64,000 bases of DNA. It comes from Sodalis-like secondary symbiont of Drepanosiphum platanoidis. GTDB taxonomy: Bacteria; Pseudomonadota; Gammaproteobacteria; Enterobacterales; Enterobacteriaceae. The notes under the pieces are model-generated. The model did not search any database, was not told the origin of the DNA, and saw only the letters and a program-made list of their open reading frames with translations. Both the position numbers and the translations under genes were made by a program. Positions 30,778 to 41,973 of this stretch are shown in pieces. The DNA is taken from the NCBI RefSeq assembly GCF_964059955.1, contig NZ_OZ060924.1:372001-436000 (forward strand), given 5' to 3'. Position 1 is the stretch's first letter; every line of letters begins with the position of its first letter.

Positions 30778-33324
30778 ATGAATGATTTAATTAAAAATAT
30801 TGTACCAATAAGTATTGAAAAAGAATTAAAAAGATCTTATTTAGATTATGCTATGTCTGTAATTATTGGTAGAGCATTACCAGATATTAGAGATGGATTA
30901 AAGCCTGTTCATAGAAGAATATTATTTGCTATGAATATTATGAATAATTTTTATAATAAACCATATAAAAAATCTGCTAGAATTGTAGGAGATGTTATTG
31001 GAAAATATCATCCTCATGGTGATAATGCAGTTTATGATTCTATTGTTAGAATGGCTCAATCATTTTCATTAAGATATCCATTAATAAATGGACAAGGTAA
31101 TTTTGGTTCTATAGATGGAGATTCAGCAGCTGCTATGAGATATACAGAAATTCGTATGTCTAAAATATCTCATGAGTTATTAAAAGATTTAGAAAAAAAT
31201 ACAGTAAAATATAGTTATAATTATGATAATACAGAAATAATTCCAGATGTTATGCCAACTAGAATTCCAAATTTATTAATTAATGGATCTTCTGGAATAG
31301 CTGTAGGAATGGCTACAAATATACCACCACATAATCTTACAGAAATTATTAACGGATGTTTAGCATATATTAAAAATCCTGATATATCTATAAAAGAATT
31401 AATAAAATATATACCTGGTCCAGATTTTCCAACAGCTGGAATTATTAATGGAAAACAAGGGATAGAAGATGCTTATAGTACTGGTAAAGGAAAAATTTAT
31501 ATAAAATCAAAAGTAAAAATAAAATTAGACAAAAAAAGTAAAAAAGAAACTATAATAATAAAAGAAATTCCATATCAAGTTAATAAATCAAGATTAATAG
31601 AAAAAATAGCTGAATTAGTTAAAGAAAGAAAACTTGAAGGAATTAGTGCATTACGAGATGAATCTGATAAAGATGGAATGAGAATTGTTATTGATATTAA
31701 AAGAGATTCAGTATCATCAATAGTATTGAATAATCTTTATTCTTTAACTCAATTACAAATATCTTTTGGGATTAATATGGTAGCCTTATATCGTGGTCAA
31801 CCTAAAATTTTATCTTTAAAAGATATTATATCCTCTTTTATTAATCATAGACAAGAAATAATTACTAAAAGAACTATATTTGATCTTAAAAAAACTTGTG
31901 AAAGAGTACATATTTTAGAAGCACTAACAATTGCATTATATAATATAGATTATATAATTAATTTAATTAAAAATTCTTCATCAACATTAGAAGCAAAAAA
32001 TAAATTAAAAAATAAAAAATGGTTAATAAATAATAAATTAAAAATTTTTAATAAAAAAGATAATTTATTTAAAATATTTCCATATTTTAAAAGAAAATTT
32101 AATAAAAAAAATAATTTATATTCTTTTACTGAAAATCAAATAAAATCTATTTTAGATTTACGTTTACAAAGATTAACAAATTTAGAAAATAAAAAAATAT
32201 TAGAAGAATATAATATTCTATTAAATAAAATAAAACAATATAATAAATTGTTAAATAATTCAGATTTATTAATGGAAGTAATTTGTCAAGAATTAAAAAT
32301 TATAAAAAAAGAATATTATGATTGTCGTCTTACTAAAATAACATCAGATATAAAAGATATAACTTTAAAAGATTTAATTAATAAAGAAGATGTTGTTGTA
32401 ACATTATCTTATCAAGGATATGTAAAATATCAACCTTTAATTGATTATGAAGCACAAAGAAGAGGGGGAAAAGGTAAATCAGCAGCTCGTATTAAAGAAA
32501 AAGATTTTATTTATAGATTATTAGTAGCAAATACTCATGATACAATTTTGTTATTTTCAAGTCGTGGACGTGTTTATTGGATGAAAGTATATCAATTACC
32601 AGAAGCTAGTAGAGGATCTAGAGGAAAACCAATTGTTAATTTAATTCCATTAAAAAATAATGAAAGAATTACTGCCATTTTACCTCTTAGAAAATATAAA
32701 AAAAACAATATGCATGTATTTATGGCAACATCAAGTGGTATTGTAAAAAAAACATCTTTAACTGAATTTAGTAGACCAAGAAATGCTGGAATTATTGCTA
32801 TTCATTTAAAAAAAGGTGATGAATTAATAGGAATAGATTTAGTAAATGGAAAAAATGAAGTTATGTTATTTTCATCTTATGGAAAAGTTGTTCTTTTTCC
32901 AGAAAATCAAGTAAGAAGTATGGGAAGAGTTGCTACAGGAGTTATAGGAATTAATTTATTAAAAGGAGATAAAGTAATTTCTTTAATAATACCACATAGT
33001 GAAGGACCAATACTTACTGTTACACAATATGGATATGGAAAACAAACTATGAAGAAAGAATATCCAATAAAATCTAGAGCAACTCAAGGAGTAATTTCTA
33101 TTAAAGTTACTAAACGTAATGGTAAAGTTGTTGGAGCAGTACAAGTTAATAAATATGATCAAATTATGATGATTACAGATGCTGGTACTTTAGTAAGAAC
33201 TAGAGTTTCAGAAGTAAGTATTATAGGAAGAAATACTCATGGAGTAACGTTAATTCGTACATCAGATAATGAAAAAGTAGTTGGATTACAAAGATTAATA
33301 GAATCAGTTAAATCTAAAAAATAA
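30778..33324 (+). CDS. gyrA: DNA gyrase subunit A
   Basis: The DNA-cleaving and wrapping subunit of gyrase, which introduces negative supercoils with GyrB. The 848 residues (E. coli 875) have the catalytic Tyr122 in [11 protein letters not shown], the winged-helix DNA-binding region, a coiled-coil tower, and the C-terminal beta-pinwheel with the GyrA box QRRGGKG intact, so wrapping should work. Only the acidic C-terminal tail is shortened. Residue 83 of the quinolone-binding region is Asn where E. coli has Ser; Asp87 is kept. It is monocistronic. Confidence 0.98.
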   Translation: MNDLIKNIVPISIEKELKRSYLDYAMSVIIGRALPDIRDGLKPVHRRILFAMNIMNNFYNKPYKKSARIVGDVIGKYHPHGDNAVYDSIVRMAQSFSLRYPLINGQGNFGSIDGDSAAAMRYTEIRMSKISHELLKDLEKNTVKYSYNYDNTEIIPDVMPTRIPNLLINGSSGIAVGMATNIPPHNLTEIINGCLAYIKNPDISIKELIKYIPGPDFPTAGIINGKQGIEDAYSTGKGKIYIKSKVKIKLDKKSKKETIIIKEIPYQVNKSRLIEKIAELVKERKLEGISALRDESDKDGMRIVIDIKRDSVSSIVLNNLYSLTQLQISFGINMVALYRGQPKILSLKDIISSFINHRQEIITKRTIFDLKKTCERVHILEALTIALYNIDYIINLIKNSSSTLEAKNKLKNKKWLINNKLKIFNKKDNLFKIFPYFKRKFNKKNNLYSFTENQIKSILDLRLQRLTNLENKKILEEYNILLNKIKQYNKLLNNSDLLMEVICQELKIIKKEYYDCRLTKITSDIKDITLKDLINKEDVVVTLSYQGYVKYQPLIDYEAQRRGGKGKSAARIKEKDFIYRLLVANTHDTILLFSSRGRVYWMKVYQLPEASRGSRGKPIVNLIPLKNNERITAILPLRKYKKNNMHVFMATSSGIVKKTSLTEFSRPRNAGIIAIHLKKGDELIGIDLVNGKNEVMLFSSYGKVVLFPENQVRSMGRVATGVIGINLLKGDKVISLIIPHSEGPILTVTQYGYGKQTMKKEYPIKSRATQGVISIKVTKRNGKVVGAVQVNKYDQIMMITDAGTLVRTRVSEVSIIGRNTHGVTLIRTSDNEKVVGLQRLIESVKSKK

Positions 33325-33527
33325 AATTATTTATAATTTAAAAATTTTTAATTAAAATATAAATAATAAAAAATATTAAAATATTTTTAATATTTTTTTT
33401 TAATTTATATAAATTATGTTATAATTATATTTATAATATATAATATAATTTTAATATATATTTATATTTAAAAAATATATAAAATATTTTAATACAAATA
33501 TTTATTAAAATTAATAAATGTTTAATA

Positions 33528-33632
33528 GGCAATACCAGTATTATTAAACAATGATAATTTGTAAATCCGGTCAGGTTCGGAAGAAAGCAGCCGTAGCAAA
33601 ATGATGCATGTGTAAAATATACTGGTAAAGCC
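33528..33632 (+). ncRNA. ffs: 4.5S RNA of the signal recognition particle
   Basis: A 105-nt RNA (E. coli 114) that binds Ffh and guides membrane proteins to the Sec translocon. The universally conserved core, GGTCAGG followed by the GGAA tetraloop and GCAGCC, lies at about 33568-33593. The ends pair as GGC...TACCAGTAT with ATACTGGTA...GCC, forming the long closing stem with an AA/AA internal loop. Its mixed base composition stands out sharply from the AT-only flanks. End coordinates are inferred from pairing. Confidence 0.95.
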
Positions 33633-34402
33633 ATTTATTTAATTTAAATAAATATATTTTTTTAAAAATTCATAAAAAATTAATATTAAAATATATATAT
33701 TTTAATATTAAATTGGTACATATATTTTTTATATATTAAAAATAATTTATAAATATTTTTTATATAATTAAATTATTTAATATTTTTTATATATATAAAT
33801 AATTATTTCTTTTCTATAAAATTTATTTTTTTACAAAAATTAAAAAATATAAATATTAATTATTATAATATTTTTTTAAAAAAATATTTAAAAAAATTTA
33901 TAATTTTTTTTCAATTCTCAAAAATTTAACTAAATTAAAAAATTATTTATTATATTTATTTATAATAATTTTTTATTAAATAAACATATAAGTTTAATAT
34001 ATTTTTTTTAAATTTTTTATAAAATATTATTTATTTTAAATAAATTATAAAAAATTTTTATTAATAATTTTATTAATAAAATTATTAATAAAAATTTTTT
34101 TTATAAATTAATATTTTTTATTAATATAAAAATATTTATTTAAAATATTAATTATTTTTATATATATTATATTATTAATTATAAATAAATTATTTAAATA
34201 ATAAAATAAAAAATTAAATTTTTAAAAATTTAAAAAAAAATATTTTAGTTAAATAATTTATTAAATTTAATTAAAATTAAAAATTAAATTATTTAAGTTT
34301 TATTAAAATTATTAAAAATTTATAAAAAAATATAAGTTTATATTTAATTTAAATTTTAATTTATTTAAATTTTTTTAAAAAAATAAATATTTAGGAGAGA
34401 AA
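33633..34402. other. 770-base spacer between ffs and ahpC
   Basis: Gene-free and almost pure A/T. It contains the long perfect palindrome at 34049-34100, listed separately. AGGAGA just before 34403 is the ahpC ribosome binding site. No other RNA or gene is visible. Confidence 0.55.
34049..34100. repeat. 52-nt perfect palindrome (26-bp arms), AT only
   Basis: The sequence reads identically on both strands over 52 bases, centred between 34074 and 34075 on ATTAAT, with outer ends A6-T5 and A5-T6. It can form a 26-bp cruciform or, as RNA, a long hairpin followed by a T run (to 34102). Even in near-pure A/T sequence a perfect 26-bp arm is well beyond chance. It may work as an AT-type bidirectional terminator between ffs and ahpC; other roles are open. 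Confidence 0.75.
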
Positions 34403-35005
34403 ATGATTTTAGTTACAAAAAATGCCCCTGATTTTACATCTTCTGCTATATTAAATAATGGAAAAATAATAGAAGATTTTAATCTTAAAAATTATATAAA
34501 AAATAAATATGCAATTATTTTTTTTTGGCCAATGGATTTTACATTTGTATGTCCATCAGAAATAATAGCTTTTAATAATCGTTATTTAGATTTTAAAAAT
34601 AGAAATATTAAAATAGTAGGAATTTCTTGTGATTCTGTTTTTGTTCATAATGCATGGAAATCAACATCTATAAAAAATGGTGGTATAGGAAAAATATTTT
34701 TTCCAATGGTATCTGATATTAAACATGAAATTATTAATTCTTATGGAATTGCACATCCAAAATTAGGTATAGCACTTAGAGGATCATTTATAATTGATAA
34801 AAAAAATATTATTAGACATCAATCAATAAATGATTTACCTATTGGAAGAAATGTTAATGAAATAATTAGAATAATTGATGCACTTAAATTTCATGAAAAA
34901 AATAAAAAAGTATGTCCTGCACAATGGGAAAAAAATTCAGAAGGAATGGAAGCTTCAATAGAAGGTGTAAAAAAATATCTTTCTAAAAATTATAAAAATA
35001 TATAA
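34403..35005 (+). CDS. ahpC: Typical 2-Cys peroxiredoxin (AhpC/TSA family)
   Basis: Reduces hydrogen peroxide and organic hydroperoxides. The 200 residues carry the peroxidatic Cys50 in DFTFVCPSEI and the resolving Cys171 in KVCPAQWEK near the C-terminus, the typical 2-Cys arrangement. It is longer than E. coli AhpC (187) and looks more like the Prx1-type AhpC/TsaA of other insect symbionts. A good AGGAGA precedes the ATG. No AhpF or thioredoxin gene is in the window, so its reductant is unknown. Confidence 0.93.
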   Translation: MILVTKNAPDFTSSAILNNGKIIEDFNLKNYIKNKYAIIFFWPMDFTFVCPSEIIAFNNRYLDFKNRNIKIVGISCDSVFVHNAWKSTSIKNGGIGKIFFPMVSDIKHEIINSYGIAHPKLGIALRGSFIIDKKNIIRHQSINDLPIGRNVNEIIRIIDALKFHEKNKKVCPAQWEKNSEGMEASIEGVKKYLSKNYKNI

Positions 35006-35181
35006 AATATATTTTTTTATAAAAAAATTATTAAAATATATTATTTATTTATAATAAAATGATTATTTTATATAAAAAATTTTTGTATAAAATAATCTAT
35101 TTTATTAATTTTTATAAATTTTATATAAATACTTTATGTTTATTTTTTTTAAAAAATACATTTAAAAGGTTATAGAAATAT

Positions 35182-35397
35182 ATGCCAATTATAAAAGTAA
35201 GAGATAATGAACCATTTGATGTAGCATTACGTAGATTTAAAAGATCTTGTGAAAAAGCAGGAATTTTATCAGAAGTAAGAAGGAGAGAATTTTATGAAAA
35301 ACCAACTACTGCTAGAAAACGTGCTAAAGCCTCTGCAATAAAACGTCATATAAAAAAAATGGATAGAAATAATATGAAAAAAACTAAATTTTATTAA
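35182..35397 (+). CDS. rpsU: Ribosomal protein S21
   Basis: Small-subunit protein involved in translation initiation and the first gene of the macromolecular synthesis operon rpsU-dnaG-rpoD. The 71 residues equal E. coli, with [20 protein letters not shown] and the basic [17 protein letters not shown] helix. AAAGG precedes the start codon. Confidence 0.98.
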   Translation: MPIIKVRDNEPFDVALRRFKRSCEKAGILSEVRRREFYEKPTTARKRAKASAIKRHIKKMDRNNMKKTKFY

Positions 35398-35458
35398 AAA
35401 TAAAATATAATAAATTTTTATTAATTTATTAATTTATTAATATATAATATATAATAAA

Positions 35459-35497
35459 TTTATTAATAATTTATTTATTAAATAAATTATTAATAAA
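35459..35497 (+). terminator. AT-only hairpin in the rpsU-dnaG gap
   Basis: An inverted repeat with 19-bp perfect arms around one central base (35478), entirely A/T, lies 61 bases after the rpsU stop. E. coli has a partially efficient terminator at this same spot in the operon, lowering dnaG relative to rpsU. I infer an equivalent attenuating hairpin. No long T tract follows, and in such sequence the arm length is only moderately beyond chance. Confidence 0.45.
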
Positions 35498-35550
35498 AAT
35501 TATTAATAATTCTAATAAAAAACATTTATATATTTTATGTAAAATATTTT

Positions 35551-37296
35551 ATGATTGAAAAAATTCCTCGAGAATTAATTAATACATTAGTTAAACATAC
35601 TAATATTGTTGAGTTAATTAAAAAACGTATTAATTTAATACAAAAAGGTAAAAATTTTATATCATTATGTCCATTTCATAATGAAAAAACACCTTCTTTT
35701 ACAGTTAGTTATGAAAAACAATTTTTTTATTGTTTTGGATGTGGAATTTATGGAAATGTGATTGATTTTTTAATTAATTATGATAAATATTCTTTTATTG
35801 AATCTATTAGAGAATTATCTGAAATTAATAATATTAATATTTTTACCATAAAAAATAAAGAATTTATTAAAGATAAGTATTTTAATGTTTATTATTTATA
35901 TTCTTTTTTAAAAAAAATTAATAATTTTTATCAAAAAAATTTACAAAAAAAAAGTTCATTTTTAGCTTTAAAATATCTTAAAAATAGAGGATTTAGTAAA
36001 TCTATTATATCATATTTTAATATTGGATTTTCTTCTAATGAATGGAAAAGTATTAGTAACAAATTTGGTAATTCAGAAAAAAATAATAAATTATTATATG
36101 ATACAGGAATGATTGTTTATTCTAAAAATGGAATAAAATATGATAGATTTAGAGAAAGAATAATGATTCCTATTAAAAATCAATATGGAAATATTATTGC
36201 TTTTGGAGCTCGTTCAATTAATGATATTTTTCCAAAATATATAAATTCTCCAGAAACTAAAATTTTTAGTAAAAGAAAAGAATTATATGGATTATATGAA
36301 GCAAAAAAAAATAAAATTAAAATAGAAAAATTATTATTAGTTGAAGGATATTTTGATGTTATTTCTTTAGCTCAATATAATATTAATTATGCAGTTTCAT
36401 CTCTTGGAACTTCTATTAATTCAAATCATATTCAAATATTATATAGATTTACTGATAATGTAATATGTTGTTATGATGGAGATGATTCTGGAAAAAAAGC
36501 TGCATGGAATTTATTAAAAAAATCATTAATATATTTAAAGGATGGATATCAATTAAAATTTATTTTTTTACCTAATAAAGAAGATCCAGATACATTAATT
36601 CGTAAAATAGGATTTAAAAAATTTGAAAAATTAATTAATAATGCTAAACCTTTTTCAAAATTTTTATTTGAAAAATTTTTATACAAAATTAAATTAACTA
36701 ATATAGAAGATCATGTTAAATTTATTTCTCTTACACTTCCTTTGATTCAAAAAATACCAGGAAATAATTTAAAATTACATATAAGAAAAAAATTAGCTAA
36801 TATTTTAGGTTTTTTAAATGAATTTGAGCTAGAGAAATTTTTTCCTATACGATCTTCATTTAAATTATCTATTATAAATAATAGTATAAAAAATACTACT
36901 ATGCGTATATTAATTGGATTATTAATACAAAATCCTAAATTACATATATATATTAAAAAAACAAATAAATTTTATTTTTCAAAAACACCAGGAGTAAAAT
37001 TTTTTATAAAATTAATTAATTTAATTAAAATTAATCCAAATATTACAACTGGTTTAATATTAGAAATATTTAGAAATAATATTTGTTATAAAAAAATTAA
37101 AAAAATATTATTATCTAATAATATGATTTCTGAAAATGTAACTAAAAAAATATTTTTAGATTCTTTAAAAAAATTAAAAAATTCTTTATTAATAGATAGA
37201 CAAGAAATGTTATTATCATTAGAAAAAATACGTGGATTAAATTTTAATGAAAAAAAAGAATTATGGTCATTAAATAAATTTCTTGCTAATAAATAA
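35551..37296 (+). CDS. dnaG: DNA primase
   Basis: Synthesises RNA primers at the replication fork. The 581 residues equal E. coli. The N-terminal zinc-binding domain has Cys40, His43, Cys61 and Cys64 (CPFHNEKTPSF ... FYCFGCG). The RNA polymerase core includes RERIMIPIKN, and the TOPRIM motifs are VEGYFDVISL and YDGDDSGKKAA. A divergent C-terminal helicase-interaction domain follows. It is the middle gene of the rpsU-dnaG-rpoD operon; no clear ribosome binding site precedes the ATG. Confidence 0.97.
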   Translation: MIEKIPRELINTLVKHTNIVELIKKRINLIQKGKNFISLCPFHNEKTPSFTVSYEKQFFYCFGCGIYGNVIDFLINYDKYSFIESIRELSEINNINIFTIKNKEFIKDKYFNVYYLYSFLKKINNFYQKNLQKKSSFLALKYLKNRGFSKSIISYFNIGFSSNEWKSISNKFGNSEKNNKLLYDTGMIVYSKNGIKYDRFRERIMIPIKNQYGNIIAFGARSINDIFPKYINSPETKIFSKRKELYGLYEAKKNKIKIEKLLLVEGYFDVISLAQYNINYAVSSLGTSINSNHIQILYRFTDNVICCYDGDDSGKKAAWNLLKKSLIYLKDGYQLKFIFLPNKEDPDTLIRKIGFKKFEKLINNAKPFSKFLFEKFLYKIKLTNIEDHVKFISLTLPLIQKIPGNNLKLHIRKKLANILGFLNEFELEKFFPIRSSFKLSIINNSIKNTTMRILIGLLIQNPKLHIYIKKTNKFYFSKTPGVKFFIKLINLIKINPNITTGLILEIFRNNICYKKIKKILLSNNMISENVTKKIFLDSLKKLKNSLLIDRQEMLLSLEKIRGLNFNEKKELWSLNKFLANK

Positions 37297-37421
37297 TTAA
37301 ATTATAATTTATATAAAAGTATAAATATATTTCATATAAAATATAAAAATAATAAAAATTATTTTTAATAAATAAAAATTTATTATTAATTTTAAATTTA
37401 TATAAATAATAGGATTGTTTT

Positions 37422-39248
37422 ATGGAGAAAAATTCAAAATCACAACTAAAATTACTTGTTAAAAAAGGTAAAGATCAAGGATATTTAACTTTTGCAGAGA
37501 TTCATGATTATTTACCAAAAGATATTATTGATTCTAATCAAATTAAAAATATTATTCAAATGATAAATGATATGGGTATTCAAGTTATGGAAGAAACTCC
37601 TAATGTTGATGAAATATTATTATCATCAACTAATAATTCTGAAACTGATGAAGATGATGTGGAAGATGCAGCTCAAGTTTTATCTAGTGTAGAATCAGAA
37701 ATAGGAAGAACTACAGATCCAATAAGAATGTATATGAGAGAAATGGGGACAGTAGAATTATTAACAAGAGAAGGAGAAATAAATATAGCTAAGAGAATTG
37801 AAGATGGAATTAATGAGGTTCAATCTTCTGTTTCAGAATATCCTAAATCTATTATATATTTATTAGATCAATATGATAAGGTACAATCTGGTGAAGTAAG
37901 GTTATCAGAATTAATTAGTGGATTTATTGATCCTAATATAAAAGAAATACCTCCTGTTACACATATTGGATCAGAAATATCTGAGATAGAAATTTCTGAT
38001 GAAGATGAAAATAATACGCATTCTGATGAAGATAATAAAATAGATCCTGAATTTGCTAGAATAAAATTTATAGAATTAAAAAAACAATATAAAATTAATT
38101 ATAATTTTTCAAAAAAAAAATATAAATTTAATAAAAATTCAATAAAAAAAATAAAAAATTTATCTAATATTTTTAATCAATTTAAATTAGTTCCAAAACA
38201 ATTTAATTTTTTAGTTTATCAAATGAGATACATTATAAAAAAAATAAGAATTCAAGAAAGAATAATAATGAAACTTTGTATAGAAGTAAGTAAAATGCCT
38301 AAAAAAAATTTTATTTCTTTATTTTATGGAAATGAAACAAATAAATCTTGGTTTTATACTGCTGTTTCTATGAAAAAATCTTGGTCTAAAAATCTTTATA
38401 AATTAAATAATGAAATTTTTAAAAGTTTAAATAAATTACGTAAGATAGAAAAAGAAACAGGATTAACTCTTAAACAAGTTAAAGATATTAATAGAAGAAT
38501 GTCTATAGGAGAAGCAAAAGCTAGAAGAGCTAAAAAAGAAATGGTAGAAGCAAATTTAAGATTAGTTATTTCTATTGCTAAAAAATATACAAATCGTGGT
38601 TTACAATTTTTAGATTTAATACAAGAAGGTAACATTGGATTAATGAAAGCGGTAGATAAATTTGAATATCGTCGTGGATATAAATTTTCTACATATGCAA
38701 CATGGTGGATTCGTCAAGCTATAACAAGATCTATAGCTGATCAAGCAAGAACTATAAGAATTCCTGTACATATGATTGAAACAATTAATAAATTAAATAG
38801 AATATCTAGACAAATGTTACAAGAAATGGGAAGAGAGCCAACACCAGAAGAATTATCAGAAAGAATGTTAATACCTGAAGAAAAAATTAGAAAAGTTTTA
38901 AAAATATCTAAAGAACCTATTTCTATGGAAACTCCTATAGGAGAAGATGATGATTCACATTTAGGTGATTTTATAGAAGATACTTCATTAGAATTACCAT
39001 TAGAATCAGCAACATCTGATAGTTTAAAATCAGCCACTAATGATATTTTATCAGGATTAACAGATCGTGAAGCTAAAGTTTTAAGAATGAGATTTGGAAT
39101 AGATATGAATACAGATCATACTTTAGAAGAAGTTGGAAAACAATTTGATGTTACACGTGAAAGAATAAGACAAATTGAAGCAAAAGCTTTAAGAAAATTA
39201 AGACATCCAAGTCGTTCAGAGGTTTTAAAGAGTTTTTTAGATGATTAA
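37422..39248 (+). CDS. rpoD: RNA polymerase sigma-70 factor
   Basis: Primary sigma factor. The 608 residues (E. coli 613) include region 1.1 (about 1-60), region 1.2 with [16 protein letters not shown], a lysine-rich non-conserved region, and region 2 with [21 protein letters not shown] and the -10-recognising [17 protein letters not shown]. Region 4.2 ends [23 protein letters not shown], the -35-recognising helix-turn-helix. Promoter recognition is therefore intact. It is the last gene of the operon and uses many more acidic codons than its neighbours. Confidence 0.98.
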   Translation: MEKNSKSQLKLLVKKGKDQGYLTFAEIHDYLPKDIIDSNQIKNIIQMINDMGIQVMEETPNVDEILLSSTNNSETDEDDVEDAAQVLSSVESEIGRTTDPIRMYMREMGTVELLTREGEINIAKRIEDGINEVQSSVSEYPKSIIYLLDQYDKVQSGEVRLSELISGFIDPNIKEIPPVTHIGSEISEIEISDEDENNTHSDEDNKIDPEFARIKFIELKKQYKINYNFSKKKYKFNKNSIKKIKNLSNIFNQFKLVPKQFNFLVYQMRYIIKKIRIQERIIMKLCIEVSKMPKKNFISLFYGNETNKSWFYTAVSMKKSWSKNLYKLNNEIFKSLNKLRKIEKETGLTLKQVKDINRRMSIGEAKARRAKKEMVEANLRLVISIAKKYTNRGLQFLDLIQEGNIGLMKAVDKFEYRRGYKFSTYATWWIRQAITRSIADQARTIRIPVHMIETINKLNRISRQMLQEMGREPTPEELSERMLIPEEKIRKVLKISKEPISMETPIGEDDDSHLGDFIEDTSLELPLESATSDSLKSATNDILSGLTDREAKVLRMRFGIDMNTDHTLEEVGKQFDVTRERIRQIEAKALRKLRHPSRSEVLKSFLDD

Positions 39249-39626
39249 TAAAATTTTATTAAAATTTATAATTAAATTAATTTTTATATAAAAATAATTA
39301 TTTTAATTTATTTTTAATAAAAATTTAAATATAAAAAATTTTAATAAATATATTTTTATCTTAAATAAATTATATATAAAAATATAATTAAAAATTTTAA
39401 TAATTAATTTATATTTAAAATTTAAATATTAATTAATGTATTAAGCTTTAATTTATTAAAATTAATAAAATATAATATTTTTTTAAATTTAATTAAATTT
39501 TTATTAAAATATTAAAATATATAAAAAATTATTTTAATATTTAATTAAATTTTCATAAAATATATATAATATTAAAATTTAATTTTTAATTTTTATAAAT
39601 TTTTAATAATTTTTATATTTATATTT
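39249..39626. other. Convergent spacer between rpoD and ksgA
   Basis: A 378-base A/T-rich region between converging genes. No gene or RNA is visible, and no hairpin with G-C pairs that would mark a strong terminator. Confidence 0.5.
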
Positions 39627-40448
39627 TTATTTATATTTTTTAAGAATATTTTTTGTATAAAAATTAGATAAACTACAATATTGTTTTAAAGTAATATTTT
39701 CAGCTCGTAATTTTTCATTTATACCTAATATTTTAAATTCTTTAATTTTAAAAAAATTTTTTAAACTTTTTTTTATAGTTTTTCTTCTCTGATTAAATGC
39801 TGAAAATACAATATTATTTAAAGTTTTTTTACAATAAATAAAATATTTTGGTTTTTTATAAGGTAAAAAATAAACTAATGAAGAATTTACTTTAGGAATT
39901 GGACGAAAAGCAATAGAAGGTATATCTAATACTGATTTAATATAACATTTATATTGTGCCATAATACTTAATTTTCCATAAGATTTATTATTTATTTTTC
40001 CGGTTAAACGATTAGCTACTTCTTTTTGAAACATTAAATACATATCATCAATATATTCGATATATTTAAATAAATGAAATAATAATTGAATTGAAATATT
40101 ATATGGAAGATTTCCAATTATTCTTAATGATTTTTTTTTATTATTACATAATTTAGATAAATTTATTTTTCTAGCATCTGATTCAATAATATTTATATTT
40201 TTTTTTAAAATATTATTTAATAATAAATAAGAAGATAAATTTTTATCAATTTCAATAACAGTTAAATTATTATTTTTTTTTAAAATTGGATATGTTAAAG
40301 AACCAAAGCCAGGACCTATTTCTATAATATTTTGATTTAATTTAGGATTAATAATTGAAATAATAGAATTAATTAATTTTTTATCTATTAAAAAATTTTG
40401 TCCAAAAAATTTTTTTACTTTATAATTTTTATAAATATATTTATTCAT
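39627..40448 (-). CDS. ksgA: KsgA, 16S rRNA dimethyladenosine transferase
   Basis: Dimethylates A1518 and A1519 near the 3' end of 16S rRNA, a late step of small-subunit assembly. The 273 residues equal E. coli. KFFGQNFLIDKKLI and IIEIGPGFGSLTYP form the S-adenosylmethionine site, NLPYNIS is the catalytic motif, and the C-terminal block SAFNQRRKTIKKSL binds rRNA. It follows surA on the minus strand with 193 empty bases where E. coli has pdxA. apaG and apaH, next in E. coli, are absent. Confidence 0.97.
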   Translation of the reverse strand: MNKYIYKNYKVKKFFGQNFLIDKKLINSIISIINPKLNQNIIEIGPGFGSLTYPILKKNNNLTVIEIDKNLSSYLLLNNILKKNINIIESDARKINLSKLCNNKKKSLRIIGNLPYNISIQLLFHLFKYIEYIDDMYLMFQKEVANRLTGKINNKSYGKLSIMAQYKCYIKSVLDIPSIAFRPIPKVNSSLVYFLPYKKPKYFIYCKKTLNNIVFSAFNQRRKTIKKSLKNFFKIKEFKILGINEKLRAENITLKQYCSLSNFYTKNILKKYK

Positions 40449-40641
40449 TTTAAGTATTAATAATATTTTTAATTAAAATTTTTGTTTATAAATTATTATA
40501 TATAATTTTATTTAATTTAAAATTAATTAAATTTATTTTTTTATATAAATATTTTATTATTAAATATATTTAATTTTTTATTTTTATTTAAATTAATATT
40601 TATTAAAAAATTTTATATAAAAATGTAAGATATAATTTATT

Positions 40642-41919
40642 TTAAAATTTATTATATATAATTTTTATATAAGCATTTGATTTAATTTCATTTATCCATT
40701 TTTTTAATTCAATTTTAAATTTATAATTTAATAATTTATTATAAGATATTTGATCAATTTTTTTTGTATTATATATTTCATTTATATTTAAAATTTTAAT
40801 ACAATTCCATTTTTTATTTAAATAAAAAAATGGACTAATTTCTCCTTGTTTAAGGTTAATAATTTTTTTTAAAAAATTATAATTAATTATATTTTTATTA
40901 TTTTTTTTATTTAAATTATTATTAATTATTTTTTTTTTCTTAAAAATAAAATTATTATATAATAAATCATTATTTTTAATTTTTTGTATTAATTTTAATG
41001 AATTAAAATATTTATTTTTACAAAAAAAATTTGAATGAAAATTGAAACTCATATGATATAAATTAATTTTAGTAACTATTTTTTTTTCATTATTACAATA
41101 TATATCATGAATTTTTAAAATATGAAAACCAGCATTTGAACGAATTGGTCCAATTATTGTATTTTTTTTAGTATTTTTTAAATAATAATGAAATATCTTA
41201 GGAAGATCATTATAATTAATCCATCCTATTTTTTCTAAAATAATTTTTCTTTTTTTTGTAGAAAAAATATTAATTAATTTTTTAAATTTAATATTTTTTT
41301 TACTTTCTATAAAAAATAAATTAGATAAAATTTTTAATTTATTTATTTTATAAGAATTATCTGTTTCTTTTAATGGAATTAAAATATGACTAATTTTATA
41401 TTCATTAATTTTTTTTTTATTAATAATATTATTAGTTAATGTTTTTATTTCTTCTGGAAGAATATTAATTCTATTTAAAATTTCTTTATTTTTTAATTTA
41501 AAAATTAATATTTCTTTTTTAATTTTTTCAATAAAATCTTTATAATTAATATTTAAATTTATTAAATATTTTTTTAATGTATTTTTAGTAAAATTATTAT
41601 TTTTAATAAATTTTTTTAAAAAATAATTAATTTCTTTTTTATTAATAAATATTTTTTTTTTAAAAGATTGTTCTAAAATTAAAGTATCTATTATTAATTT
41701 ATTAATAATTTTTTTATATATATAAGATTTATTAATTATTTTTTTTTTTATGTATTTATTTTTATTTAATTTCATTAAAAAATATGTTAAATAAACATCA
41801 CTTTTTAAAATAATATTATTATTTACAATTGCAACAATTTTATTTAAAATTTTTTCTTGTGAAAAAATATTTTGAGAATAAAGTATTAATAATAAAAAAA
41901 TAATTTTTAAAGATTTCAT
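40642..41919 (-). CDS. surA: SurA, periplasmic chaperone / peptidyl-prolyl isomerase
   Basis: Escorts unfolded outer-membrane proteins, including LptD, to the BAM complex. The 425 residues (E. coli 428) start with a signal peptide (about 1-20, hydrophobic LLLILYSQNIFS). The chaperone domain follows (KIVAIVNNNIILKSDV), then a parvulin-like domain with YKISHILIPL, GWINYNDLP and GPIRSNAGFHILKI, and a more eroded second one ending WNCIKIL. The order lptD-surA is as in E. coli, 54 bases apart. Confidence 0.94.
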   Translation of the reverse strand: MKSLKIIFLLLILYSQNIFSQEKILNKIVAIVNNNIILKSDVYLTYFLMKLNKNKYIKKKIINKSYIYKKIINKLIIDTLILEQSFKKKIFINKKEINYFLKKFIKNNNFTKNTLKKYLINLNINYKDFIEKIKKEILIFKLKNKEILNRINILPEEIKTLTNNIINKKKINEYKISHILIPLKETDNSYKINKLKILSNLFFIESKKNIKFKKLINIFSTKKRKIILEKIGWINYNDLPKIFHYYLKNTKKNTIIGPIRSNAGFHILKIHDIYCNNEKKIVTKINLYHMSFNFHSNFFCKNKYFNSLKLIQKIKNNDLLYNNFIFKKKKIINNNLNKKNNKNIINYNFLKKIINLKQGEISPFFYLNKKWNCIKILNINEIYNTKKIDQISYNKLLNYKFKIELKKWINEIKSNAYIKIIYNKF

Positions 41920-41973
41920 TATATGACCATATATTTTAATTAATTAGATTTATTATATTTAATAAAATTTTTA

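Noticed and set aside
33431-33634. 67-codon minus-strand frame across the 4.5S RNA gene
   Set aside because: The sequence is explained by the SRP RNA on the plus strand; the frame includes the RNA core in antisense.
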